Source: Bacteroidota bacterium (lineage in GTDB: Bacteria; Bacteroidota; Bacteroidia; Chitinophagales; Chitinophagaceae). From it: DNA of 32,650 nucleotides. Each line of letters opens with the position of its first letter. The stretch's first letter is position 1. Made by a program: the position numbers and the translations under genes. The notes under the pieces are model-generated. The model did no database searches, was not told the origin of the DNA, and saw nothing but the letters and a program-made list of their open reading frames with translations. The DNA lies in the NCBI GenBank assembly GCA_029560415.1, contig JAKQKY010000385.1, positions 1-32,650 on the forward strand. Reading direction: 5' to 3'. Shown piece after piece: positions 15,900 to 24,143 of this stretch.

Positions 15900-15907
15900 G
15901 TAACTTA
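15900..15907 (+). promoter_or_regulatory. Possible -7 element upstream of the desaturase gene
   Basis: TAACTTAG matches five of six fixed positions of TAnnTTTG. It would give a leader of roughly 100 bases. That leader contains the dyad at 15983-15999. Confidence 0.25.
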
Positions 15908-15982
15908 GCACTAAATCTAGTTGGAAATCAGCATGTCCATTTTTTTCTTTTCCAGTAGTAAAATTTATATTAAACATTACGC

Positions 15983-15999
15983 ATGAAATATTGTTTCAT
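15983..15999. promoter_or_regulatory. Short dyad just upstream of the desaturase start
   Basis: ATGAAA-TATTG-TTTCAT is a 6+6 inverted repeat with a 5-base spacer ending 15 bases before the ATG. It could bind a dimeric regulator or form a weak RNA hairpin over the start region. The small arms allow chance. Confidence 0.25.
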
Positions 16000-16014
16000 T
16001 CGCAAATTCACAAT

Positions 16015-17121
16015 ATGTCTAAGGTAACCTTCAACAACAAGAACAACGATTTTTACATCAGCTTAAAAGCGAGTGTTGACAAATACTTTTCCGAAAATAA
16101 AATAAAGAAGACGGGTGACTGGCGTCTCTTTGCAAAAACAATCATCCTTTTAGGCTCGGCTTTAGCCGTTTATTTAACACTGATGTTGGTTAACATTAGC
16201 ACCCTTCCTGCCATTTTACTGGCAGCTTTACTCGGTTACCTGTTTGCCTGTATAGGGTTTAGTGTGATGCATGATGCCAATCACGGCAGTTATAGTCCCA
16301 ATACAAAACTAAACGACGTTATCGGGCTGATCTCTGCCAATGGATTAGGTGCAAGCGCATATTTCTGGAAGCAAAAGCACAACATCATTCATCATACCTA
16401 TACCAATGTTGATGGAATTGATGATGACATTGCTAAAAGTCCCATCATTCGTCAATGCGAAACACAAAAATGGGTTCCTGCTCACCAGGTTCAACATTTA
16501 TACCTGCCATTCATTTATTCTCTTTCTTCCATTTTCTGGATCTTCTTTATGGATTTCGCAAAATATTTCGGGCGCAAAATATATACCACGGAAGCCTGGA
16601 AATTATCTTTTAAAAATCACGTGATCTTCTGGGCTACCAAAATATGGTACCTTGCAGTATTCATCGTTGTACCTATCATTGTTTGGGGTTGGGCAGGATG
16701 GCTGATCGGTTTTTTTGTAGCCAATGCTGCCATGGGCATTACACTTTCATTTGTTTTTCAATTGGCACACGTGGTTGAAAATACAGAGTTTGAACATGTT
16801 CCCCTTGATGAAACCAAACACCTGGAAACGGCATGGGCAGAGCACCAGATCAAAACATCATCCAATTTTGCAATGGACAATAAAGTGATCTCCTGGTTTG
16901 TGGGTGGATTGAACTTCCAGATAGAACATCACCTTTTCCCGAGAATCAGCCATGTGCATTATCCGGAGATCAGTAAAATTGTCCAGGAAAAATGTAAAGA
17001 ATTTAATCTTCCATATAATCAATATCCAACCTTGACGCAAGCATTGGCTTCTCATTTCAGGGTGATGCGTCAACTGGGTAAACGACCCGCTGCCATGAGC
17101 TTGCAGGCACAAGCTGCCTGA
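16015..17121 (+). CDS. Membrane fatty-acid (acyl-CoA/linoleoyl-CoA type) desaturase
   Basis: Protein of 368 residues from the ATG at 16015; an in-frame TTG eight codons earlier is rejected. It introduces a double bond into acyl chains using a di-iron centre and electrons from a carrier. The three histidine boxes are clear: HDANH (86-90), HNIIHH (122-127) and QIEHH near 302-306. Hydrophobic segments lie around 40-60, 63-82 and in the middle third. The QxxHH third box is that of front-end/linoleoyl-CoA desaturases. No fused cytochrome b5 domain, so an external donor such as a ferredoxin is needed; the small ferredoxin at 15190 is nearby, but a link is speculative. It ends one base from the convergent gldB stop. 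Confidence 0.95.
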   Translation: MSKVTFNNKNNDFYISLKASVDKYFSENKIKKTGDWRLFAKTIILLGSALAVYLTLMLVNISTLPAILLAALLGYLFACIGFSVMHDANHGSYSPNTKLNDVIGLISANGLGASAYFWKQKHNIIHHTYTNVDGIDDDIAKSPIIRQCETQKWVPAHQVQHLYLPFIYSLSSIFWIFFMDFAKYFGRKIYTTEAWKLSFKNHVIFWATKIWYLAVFIVVPIIVWGWAGWLIGFFVANAAMGITLSFVFQLAHVVENTEFEHVPLDETKHLETAWAEHQIKTSSNFAMDNKVISWFVGGLNFQIEHHLFPRISHVHYPEISKIVQEKCKEFNLPYNQYPTLTQALASHFRVMRQLGKRPAAMSLQAQAA

Positions 17122-17122
17122 A

Positions 17123-18133
17123 CTAAGGTTTATACCGGGCTTCCTGGAAAATGATCTCTGCATCGCTCTTCATCAAATCTGGAAGTTTTGTATCCGGCTT
17201 TTTTTTCATGTATTGCTTAACGATTTGCCAGCCGGCAAAGGAACCAATATTACCCGGCGATGATTCGCCCAGTTCCTGTGTTTTTGGTCCTTCTCCAATA
17301 TAATTTTTGATCACATTATTGTCGATCGTTTGCAGGAAATTATTCTGTACAAACAGGTCCCATATCTGTGTTTCGTGCTCGTAACAATCTTTCAATTGTT
17401 TCTGCGTATACCCGATGAGTTTATATTCATCCGTTTCGGGAAGTAACCTGCTGAGCATATATAGTCTTTTGCCTTTTTCCACCATTTGATATACCAGGCT
17501 TTTATCTTCCGACTTTTCGGGATACATATCCAGCACGATATTTTTCATGCAGTTAACTGAAATGTATTCTGGCGTAAAACGGTTGGTAATGTATTGCGGA
17601 TAGGTTTCCTGCACCCAGGTAGTTTTGTACTGCGAAAAATTACTGCCAAGATGTTGATGTAAACCCACTACCAATGCATCTTCGGTAAGGATATCGCCAT
17701 ATCCATCAAGTGGTCCGATATAGGTAATGATCTCCCTGGGCGCTTTATAGGCCGGGTAATAATGTTTTACATAGCGGATGCCTTGTTTTATTTCCTTTTC
17801 ATACGGGCTAAAATCATTAAATATTTTTTCTGCCGAATCGTACAGGTTTCTATAGGAAGAAACAAATCCATACACATATTGGCTCACTGAATCGGCACTC
17901 CACCTTGGATCTGCATTCAGGATGCTGCTTAAAAAATGTTCGCCAAAAGATGGATAGGAACCGATGAGTTTATCTAAGGCTGGCGTGCGTTGAGTGGAAT
18001 CGATCAAAAACAGTTCCTTTTCAAACCTGCGGGTGACGAGGTTTACGGATATGTTTGATACATCGGGCCGGCTGGGTTCGTTGTTGCAGGACAAAAACAA
18101 AACAATCATTAACAAACATATTGTCAAACGCAT
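17123..18133 (-). CDS. gldB: GldB, gliding motility lipoprotein
   Basis: Protein of 336 residues using the ATG at 18133, which puts a lipoprotein signal at the N-terminus (LLMIVLFLSC, lipid cysteine 16). The longest frame begins 21 residues earlier without a signal. GldB is a lipoprotein required for gliding in F. johnsoniae. Visible family-like segments are VTRRFEKELFLID, YPSFGEHFLSSIL, IITYIGPLDGYGDILTEDALVVGLHQHLGSN, YPQYITNRFTPEYISVNCMKNIVLDM and AGWQIVKQYM near the end. The family is distantly related to zinc-peptidase-like folds, but catalytic function is unproven. It is divergent from nadE, an association also seen in other Bacteroidota. No gldC lies beside it. Confidence 0.93.
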   Translation of the reverse strand: MRLTICLLMIVLFLSCNNEPSRPDVSNISVNLVTRRFEKELFLIDSTQRTPALDKLIGSYPSFGEHFLSSILNADPRWSADSVSQYVYGFVSSYRNLYDSAEKIFNDFSPYEKEIKQGIRYVKHYYPAYKAPREIITYIGPLDGYGDILTEDALVVGLHQHLGSNFSQYKTTWVQETYPQYITNRFTPEYISVNCMKNIVLDMYPEKSEDKSLVYQMVEKGKRLYMLSRLLPETDEYKLIGYTQKQLKDCYEHETQIWDLFVQNNFLQTIDNNVIKNYIGEGPKTQELGESSPGNIGSFAGWQIVKQYMKKKPDTKLPDLMKSDAEIIFQEARYKP

Positions 18134-18209
18134 AAATGAATAATTTAACTTTACAAAAGAAAAGCTTTTATCGGTAAGTATAAAGTTAAATACCACGCAG
18201 GCATTGAGT

Positions 18210-19892
18210 ATGAAAATATTTTTGGCGCAGCAGAATTATCACATCGGCAATTTCGAATACAACACAAGGAAAATGAAGGAAGCCATCAGGCAGGCCCGGG
18301 AAGACGGTGCCCACCTGGTAGTATTCAGTGAGCTTTCCGTATGCGGGTATCCTCCCCGCGACTTTCTATATTTCAATGATTTTATCAATGCCTGTTATGC
18401 TTCTATTGATGAGATATGCAGCGAGGCCAATGGCATTGCTGTACTTGTAGGAGCGCCGCATCGCAATCCCGTTACAGAAGGGAAGAACCTGTTTAATGCG
18501 GCATATTTCCTGGCCGATGGGGAAATCAAACAGGTCATTCATAAAACCTGCCTGCCTACCTATGATGTATTTGATGAGGACCGTTATTTTGAACCCGCCA
18601 ATGAATGGAATGTTGTTGAATACATGGGCCGGCGTATAGCGGTCACCGTTTGTGAAGACATCTGGAACCTTGGCAATGATCCTTTATACCGTGTTTGCCC
18701 GATGGATATGCTGATGGAGCATCAACCTGATCTCATGATAAACCTTTCGGCATCGCCGTTTGATTATACCCATGATGCAGATCGCAAGGCGGCAGTGAAA
18801 GCAAATGTGCTGAAGTATGGTTTGCCCATGTTCTATTGCAACGGGGTTGGAAGCCAGACAGAGATCGTGTTTGATGGAACATCATTGGTGTTCGACAAAC
18901 ACGCAAATCTTTGTGGGAGGCTTGCCAGTTTTGAAGAAGACATGCAATCATTCGTGTTAAACAACGATGGAAGTATAGATGCGCCCATACTGGAAAAGGC
19001 AAATGCAATCAGTGACCAGGAGCTGAACCCGGTTCAACTGGAAGCAGAACTGCACATCGACCAGATTTATGAAGCCCTCATCATGGGCATCAAAGATTAT
19101 TTTAACAAGATGGGTTTTAAAAAAGCCATCCTCGGCAGTAGTGGTGGAATTGACAGTGCCGTAACACTTGCGCTGGCCTGTGAAGCACTAGGTAAAGAAA
19201 ATGTTATGGCGGTGCTGATGCCATCGCCTTATTCAACGGGTCATTCGGTAGACGATGCCCGGCAGTTAAGTGAAAACCTGGGCAATCCATATCACATCTT
19301 ACCCATCAAAAATATTTATGAATCTTTCCTGGATGAATTGAAACCCATTTTTGGAGACTTGCCTTTTAGCATCGCAGAAGAAAATATACAAAGCCGTACC
19401 AGGGGAAACCTGCTGATGGCCATTGCCAATAAATTCAACTATATCTTATTAAACACATCCAACAAAAGCGAATTGTCAACCGGCTACGGAACCCTGTATG
19501 GTGATATGGCCGGTGGGTTAGGCGTGCTAGGCGATTGTTATAAATTGCAGATATATGCGCTGGCCCGTTACATCAACAAGGAAAAAGAGATCATCCCGGT
19601 AAATATCATCCACAAAGCGCCTAGTGCAGAATTGAGGCCTAACCAGAAAGACAGTGATAGTTTACCGGATTATGAGATCCTGGATACCTTACTCTACCAA
19701 TATATTGAGCAAAGTAAAGGTCCTGATGAGATCAAGGCACAAGGTTTTGATGCAGCATTGGTAGATCGTGTATTGAAAATGGTGAACGTAAATGAATATA
19801 AACGCAACCAGTTTTGCCCCATCATACGCATTTCACCAAAGGCCTTTGGTGTAGGGAGAAGGATGCCGATCGTTGGAAAATACCTGTCATAA
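18210..19892 (+). CDS. nadE: NadE, glutamine-dependent NAD+ synthetase
   Basis: Protein of 560 residues with start ATG at 18210. It amidates nicotinate adenine dinucleotide to NAD+, the last step of the pathway that nadC feeds. The N-terminal nitrilase-like glutaminase domain (1 to about 260) has the catalytic triad Glu41 (FSELSVCGYPPRD), Lys112 (HKTCLPTYDVFDE) and Cys148 (VTVCEDIW). The C-terminal synthetase domain has the ATP-pyrophosphatase loop SGGIDS (311-316), NKSELSTGYGTLYGDM and PSAELRPNQKDSDSLPDYEILD. Length and order are complete. The 76-base gap to gldB must hold both divergent promoters, but I see no convincing -7 element there. Confidence 0.98.
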   Translation: MKIFLAQQNYHIGNFEYNTRKMKEAIRQAREDGAHLVVFSELSVCGYPPRDFLYFNDFINACYASIDEICSEANGIAVLVGAPHRNPVTEGKNLFNAAYFLADGEIKQVIHKTCLPTYDVFDEDRYFEPANEWNVVEYMGRRIAVTVCEDIWNLGNDPLYRVCPMDMLMEHQPDLMINLSASPFDYTHDADRKAAVKANVLKYGLPMFYCNGVGSQTEIVFDGTSLVFDKHANLCGRLASFEEDMQSFVLNNDGSIDAPILEKANAISDQELNPVQLEAELHIDQIYEALIMGIKDYFNKMGFKKAILGSSGGIDSAVTLALACEALGKENVMAVLMPSPYSTGHSVDDARQLSENLGNPYHILPIKNIYESFLDELKPIFGDLPFSIAEENIQSRTRGNLLMAIANKFNYILLNTSNKSELSTGYGTLYGDMAGGLGVLGDCYKLQIYALARYINKEKEIIPVNIIHKAPSAELRPNQKDSDSLPDYEILDTLLYQYIEQSKGPDEIKAQGFDAALVDRVLKMVNVNEYKRNQFCPIIRISPKAFGVGRRMPIVGKYLS

Positions 19893-19918
19893 AAATTTAC
19901 GAAGCGAAATGAACTTAA

Positions 19919-19949
19919 AAAGGGTTAATTAGCATGGCAAAGACCCTTT
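19919..19949 (+). other. Weak stem-loop downstream of nadE
   Basis: AAAGGGT (19919-19925) pairs with ACCCTTT (19943-19949) across an 17-base loop. It may mark the end of the nadE transcript, but there is no T run. The rest of the 208-base gap to the MoxR gene holds no gene or clear promoter that I can support. Confidence 0.3.
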
Positions 19950-20100
19950 AATTTAACAAAGATTTTCGGGTACATCAATCCGGCAGCATTTTTGATTTAC
20001 CCAATGTTCGTATTTTGTGCTTTGCTTCTGCTGAATATGAATTGCAGGGGTAGATCTGGAAATCATCTTGAAAACCGAGTATTAAAACCAAATAGTTTCT

Positions 20101-21102
20101 ATGATACAAACTGCAGAAGATATCCGTCTGTTGAATGAGAAGATAACCCATGCATCGGGATTTGTTTCCCGGATACATGATGAATTGGGAAAAGTGATCG
20201 TGGGCCAGCAAATAATGATTGAAAGGTTGCTCATTGGCCTGCTCAGCAATGGCCATGTATTACTTGAAGGTGTTCCCGGGCTGGCAAAGACCTTATCTAT
20301 TAAATCGCTTTCGCAGGCTATTCATGCGCAATTCAGCCGTATTCAGTTTACACCCGATCTGTTACCTGCCGATGTGGTGGGAACCATGATATACAACCAG
20401 GCGAAGAACGAGTTTTTTGTTCGCAAGGGCCCCATATTTGCAAACTTTATCCTGGCCGATGAGATCAACAGGGCGCCGGCCAAAGTGCAGAGTGCTTTGC
20501 TTGAAGCGATGCAGGAACGACAGGTAACCATTGGCGATACCAGTTATAAACTACAGGAACCATTCCTGGTGTTGGCCACGCAGAACCCGATTGAGCAGGA
20601 AGGCACCTACCCGTTACCGGAAGCCCAGGTAGATCGTTTCATGCTTAAAGTGGTGATCAGCTATCCCACAAAACTTGAAGAGCAACTTATCATTCGCCAA
20701 AATACACTTGGGCTGGAAACACCTGTGATAAACCCGGTTGCCTCCACAACGGAGATACTCAATGCCAAAGAACTGGTACGCCAGGTTTACCTCGATGAAA
20801 AGGTGGAGAATTATATCCTTGATATTGTATTTGCTACCCGCTTTCCAGAAAAATATAATCTCGCTAAATTAAAACCGCTGATCAGTTTCGGTGGATCACC
20901 GAGGGCCAGTATTAACCTGGCACTTGCTTCCAAGGCACATGCCTTTTTAAACAAAAGGGGATACGTGATACCTGAAGATGTAAGGGCTATCTGTAAAGAT
21001 GTGCTTCGTCACCGTATTGGTTTAACCTATGAAGCTGAAGCTGAAAGTGTAGATGTGGTGCAGGTGATCGATGAAATTCTGAAAACAGTGAATGTGCCAT
21101 AA
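20101..21102 (+). CDS. MoxR-family AAA+ ATPase
   Basis: Protein of 333 residues. MoxR ATPases act as chaperone-like machines for partner VWA-domain proteins. Motifs: Walker A GVPGLAKT (57-64), Walker B FILADEIN (116-123), sensor-1-like LATQNPIEQEGTYPLPEAQVDRF, and a C-terminal AAA lid with SFGGSPRASINLALASKAHAFL. It heads a plus-strand cassette with DUF58, BatD-like and VWA genes, the usual MoxR partners. The start ATG follows directly on a TTTCT sequence without a Shine-Dalgarno site. The gap to the DUF58 gene is 92 bases and carries a small inverted repeat, so expression of the later genes may be modulated. Confidence 0.96.
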   Translation: MIQTAEDIRLLNEKITHASGFVSRIHDELGKVIVGQQIMIERLLIGLLSNGHVLLEGVPGLAKTLSIKSLSQAIHAQFSRIQFTPDLLPADVVGTMIYNQAKNEFFVRKGPIFANFILADEINRAPAKVQSALLEAMQERQVTIGDTSYKLQEPFLVLATQNPIEQEGTYPLPEAQVDRFMLKVVISYPTKLEEQLIIRQNTLGLETPVINPVASTTEILNAKELVRQVYLDEKVENYILDIVFATRFPEKYNLAKLKPLISFGGSPRASINLALASKAHAFLNKRGYVIPEDVRAICKDVLRHRIGLTYEAEAESVDVVQVIDEILKTVNVP

Positions 21103-21114
21103 TGCATGGTTGGG

Positions 21115-21130
21115 CGTTTATAGGTAAACG
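21115..21130 (+). other. Small inverted repeat between the MoxR and DUF58 genes
   Basis: CGTTTA-TAGG-TAAACG is a perfect 6-bp stem with a 4-base loop, 13 bases after the MoxR stop. No T run follows (TTATATATTCCC). It could be an mRNA processing or stability element; termination is doubtful. Confidence 0.3.
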
Positions 21131-21194
21131 TTATATATTCCCATTCATTCATCACAGAACGATTTCTCATTAGAAACTACTTATTATTTAGCAT

Positions 21195-22064
21195 TTGCTG
21201 ACAACCACCGAAATATTAAAAAAGGTAAAAGAGCTTGAGATCAAAAGCAAGAAGATCACTACGCATCTTTTTACGGGAGAGTATCATTCTGCTTTCAAGG
21301 GCAAGGGTATGAGTTTCCGGGAAGTGAGGGAATATACGGCTGGTGATGATGTGCGGTTTATCGACTGGAATGTGAGCGCCCGTTTTTCACATCCATTTAC
21401 CAAATTATTTGAGGAAGAAAGGGAGTTGAACCTGATGCTGCTGATCGATACCAGTACCAGCAATTTATTCGGCACCATGGGCAGGCGAAAAAAAGACCTG
21501 ATCACTGAAATGGCTGCTGTACTCACGTTCAGTGCTGTAAGCAACAACGATAAAGTAGGGGTGATCTTTTTCAGCAATAAAATCGAAAAATACATTCCTC
21601 CGAAAAAAGGAAGGCAACATGCATTATTCATTGTTCGTGAACTGCTGACGATGGAACCTAAAACAAATGGCACCAACCTGGATGCAGCCATTAAGTACTT
21701 TAATAACACCACCGGTCAGAAGAGCATTGCTTTTTTACTGAGTGATTTCCTCGACACCGGTTATGACAACGACCTGAAAGTGATCGGCAAGAAGCACGAT
21801 GTGATCGGGATCAAAGTGTATGATAAAATGGACATGCAGTTACCGGATGCAGGATTGCTCCAGGTAGAAGATGCAGAAACAGGGCAAACGAAGTGGATCG
21901 ACAGCAGCAGTGAAGTAGTGCGGTATAATTACCAGCAGTATTTTTTTCAGCAAACCGATACCTGTAAAAGATATTTTCGCAGTGCCGGCGCTGACCTGCT
22001 GCATGTGCGTACCGATGAAGATTATGTAAAGATCCTTCAGAAGTTTTTTTTGAAGAGAAAGTAA
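21195..22064 (+). CDS. DUF58 domain protein (VWA-related, MoxR partner)
   Basis: Protein of 289 residues. Family hallmark: GEYHSAFKGKGMSFREVREYTAGDDVRFIDWNVSAR, followed by LFEEERELNLMLLIDTSTS, a VWA-like strand with a partial MIDAS motif, and YIPPKKGRQHALFIVRELL. I place the start at TTG 21195. A stop codon lies two codons upstream, the next in-frame ATG is about 40 residues inside the conserved domain, and LTTTEILKKVKELEIKSKK aligns with usual family N-termini. No signal peptide or membrane helix, so cytoplasmic. Its role is unknown beyond its association with MoxR ATPases. The next gene begins 20 bases on. Confidence 0.92.
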   Translation: MLTTTEILKKVKELEIKSKKITTHLFTGEYHSAFKGKGMSFREVREYTAGDDVRFIDWNVSARFSHPFTKLFEEERELNLMLLIDTSTSNLFGTMGRRKKDLITEMAAVLTFSAVSNNDKVGVIFFSNKIEKYIPPKKGRQHALFIVRELLTMEPKTNGTNLDAAIKYFNNTTGQKSIAFLLSDFLDTGYDNDLKVIGKKHDVIGIKVYDKMDMQLPDAGLLQVEDAETGQTKWIDSSSEVVRYNYQQYFFQQTDTCKRYFRSAGADLLHVRTDEDYVKILQKFFLKRK

Positions 22065-22084
22065 ATCATGTTGCCAAACCACGG

Positions 22085-23017
22085 ATGATCAAACGAACGC
22101 ATATATATCCCTTGTTTCTTACCCTGGTAATTTTCCTGTCGGCATTTTGCGGCCAGGCACAGCAGGTGGGTACCAAGATCGACCGTAACCAGATCCTGAT
22201 CGGGGAGCGGATACGCTACGACGTTATGATCAGTATTCCGGAGCCGGGATATTCTGTGCAATTTGATATGCCCGAAAATATTCCTCATTTTGATGTTGTA
22301 GATCCTGGAAAGTTTGATACCACCGGCGACAATGGCAGCTATTCCCTTCACCGCGAAATTGTTTTCACCAGTTTTGATTCAGGTGCCTGGCATATTCCAT
22401 CTTTTCCCGTTACGCTGGTTAAGAATAACAGCTACAAAAAATTCCTGACCGATTCGGTGTTGGTCAATGTTGGTTATTCTCCAGCCGATAGTACAAACCA
22501 GTTAAGGGATATTAAACCGGTGATGGAAGTACCCGAACCCGACTATTTCTGGTATTATGTGGCAGCCGCATTGCTGTTGCTGTTGATCATTGGGTTAATT
22601 GTTTATTTTATTAAGACCGCTAAGAAAAAATCACCATTCCCTGGAATGGATGCTGCGTTGAAGCCTTTTGATGAAGCAATGGCAGAGCTGGAAAAACTTA
22701 AAGCCTTAAATCTCTCCAATGCGGAGGAAGTGAAAAAATATCATACAGGACTTTCGTATATACTAAAACGTTATTACAGCAGGATGAACCGGGCAGATTA
22801 CCTGAATACAACCACCAGTGATTTTCTTGTTAACCTGAAGGAATGGCAACCGGGTGAACCGGATGTTTTATCGAAGACGGCCGAATCATTGCGAATAGGC
22901 AATGCCGTTAAATTTGCCAAATTCGTACCAACTGTACCGGAAAGTGAACAATGCCTGGAAGTGACGAGGAACTGTATCGAAAGTTCGGCTAAACAGAATC
23001 AACAACCCAAACAATAA
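22085..23017 (+). CDS. BatD-like membrane protein, short form
   Basis: Protein of 310 residues. It has a signal peptide (about 1-26, ending CGQAQ), then a periplasmic beta-rich domain of about 125 residues (VGTKIDRNQILIGERIRYDVMISIP, IVFTSFDSGAWHIPSFPVTLV) resembling the first domain of BatD proteins. A membrane helix at about 155-176 (YYVAAALLLLLIIGLIVYFI) and a basic cytoplasmic tail with a helical region (EEVKKYHTGLSYILKRYYSR) follow. The tail resembles DUF4381-type proteins found in MoxR operons. Full BatD proteins are nearer 550-600 residues, so this is a compact version. It lies between DUF58 and the VWA gene with short gaps (20 and 8 bases), clearly in one operon. Confidence 0.85.
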   Translation: MIKRTHIYPLFLTLVIFLSAFCGQAQQVGTKIDRNQILIGERIRYDVMISIPEPGYSVQFDMPENIPHFDVVDPGKFDTTGDNGSYSLHREIVFTSFDSGAWHIPSFPVTLVKNNSYKKFLTDSVLVNVGYSPADSTNQLRDIKPVMEVPEPDYFWYYVAAALLLLLIIGLIVYFIKTAKKKSPFPGMDAALKPFDEAMAELEKLKALNLSNAEEVKKYHTGLSYILKRYYSRMNRADYLNTTTSDFLVNLKEWQPGEPDVLSKTAESLRIGNAVKFAKFVPTVPESEQCLEVTRNCIESSAKQNQQPKQ

Positions 23018-23025
23018 TATCCATT

Positions 23026-24027
23026 TTGATAGTAGATTATTTCAATAATATACATTTTACGCAACCATGGGTATTTGGTTTGTTTATCATTTTTCCAATT
23101 CTGATCTACTGGTATATTCGCAAAAGCGGCCGGCGTAATTCTTCTTTAAAATTATCAACGGCAGCTGCGCCAGGCCTGGGTTCGTGGAAAACAAGTTTCA
23201 GGCATTTGCCTTTTATTTTTCGATTATTAAGTCTTGGCTTTATCATAACTGCATTGGCCAACCCGCAGGTGCAAAACCAGGAGCAGCATGCCGAAGGAGA
23301 GGGAATCGACATTGTATTGTGTATTGATGTAAGCGGAAGTATGACCGCACAGGATTTTACGCCCAACAGGCTGGAAGCGGCTAAAAAAGTAGCGGCCGAT
23401 TTTGTAAAGAAACGCGTGACCGATCGCATTGGTATTGTGATTTTTTCGGGCGAAAGTTTTACGCAATGCCCGTTAACCACCGATTACAATGTGGTGCTGG
23501 CAGCCATCGATAATATTCACAATGGATTGCTCGAAGATGGTACGGCGATAGGCTCCGGACTGTCAACTAGTGTTGACAGGTTAAGAAATAGTTCATCAAA
23601 ATCAAAAGTAGTACTCTTGTTAACGGATGGTGAGAACAATGGTGGACTTATAGATCCCAAAACGGCCAAAGAGATTGCAAAAGCATTTGGCATAAAAGTG
23701 TATACCATTGGGATGGGATCGGATGGCTATGCACCACAACCGGTAAATACAGATATAGGCGTAGTGATGCAGAATGAAAAAGTTTCCATCGATGAAAACC
23801 TGCTCAGGGAAATTGCAGGGGAAACCGGCGGAAAATATTTCAGGGCCAGGGACAATCAAAGTCTTTCGAGCATTTACCAGTTTATTGATGAACTGGAGAA
23901 GTCAAAAGTAGAACTCATCAGTACGATCCGTTTCCAGGATAAATTTTTCCCCTTTGTGCTGGCTGCACTTTTTTTCCTGCTGCTGGAGATCATTATAAAC
24001 TATACCATCTTTAGGAAATTTCCATAG
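23026..24027 (+). CDS. BatA-like VWA-domain membrane protein
   Basis: Protein of 333 residues. Two N-terminal hydrophobic segments (about 15-31 and 62-78) precede a von Willebrand factor A domain with a complete MIDAS start DVSGS (101-105, in IVLCIDVSGSMTAQDF) and LLLTDGENNGG. A C-terminal membrane helix (FPFVLAALFFLLLEIIINY) follows. This is the layout of Bacteroides aerotolerance BatA. The start is probably TTG at 23026: no in-frame ATG exists before the MIDAS motif, and the N-terminal pattern (TQPWVFGLFIIFPILIYWYIRK) needs to be included. It is the last gene of the MoxR cassette. No batB, batC or full batD follows; rsgA comes next. Confidence 0.93.
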   Translation: MIVDYFNNIHFTQPWVFGLFIIFPILIYWYIRKSGRRNSSLKLSTAAAPGLGSWKTSFRHLPFIFRLLSLGFIITALANPQVQNQEQHAEGEGIDIVLCIDVSGSMTAQDFTPNRLEAAKKVAADFVKKRVTDRIGIVIFSGESFTQCPLTTDYNVVLAAIDNIHNGLLEDGTAIGSGLSTSVDRLRNSSSKSKVVLLLTDGENNGGLIDPKTAKEIAKAFGIKVYTIGMGSDGYAPQPVNTDIGVVMQNEKVSIDENLLREIAGETGGKYFRARDNQSLSSIYQFIDELEKSKVELISTIRFQDKFFPFVLAALFFLLLEIIINYTIFRKFP

Positions 24028-24143
24028 AAGCCTTTTGGTCTATGCTGCTTTGCCCGGCTACCTGGATGAATTTGTTTCCCCATTATTTGTTGAATACAAC
24101 CATGGCTGGCCTGCATCTGCCCGTACTTTATTATCTTGCAAAC

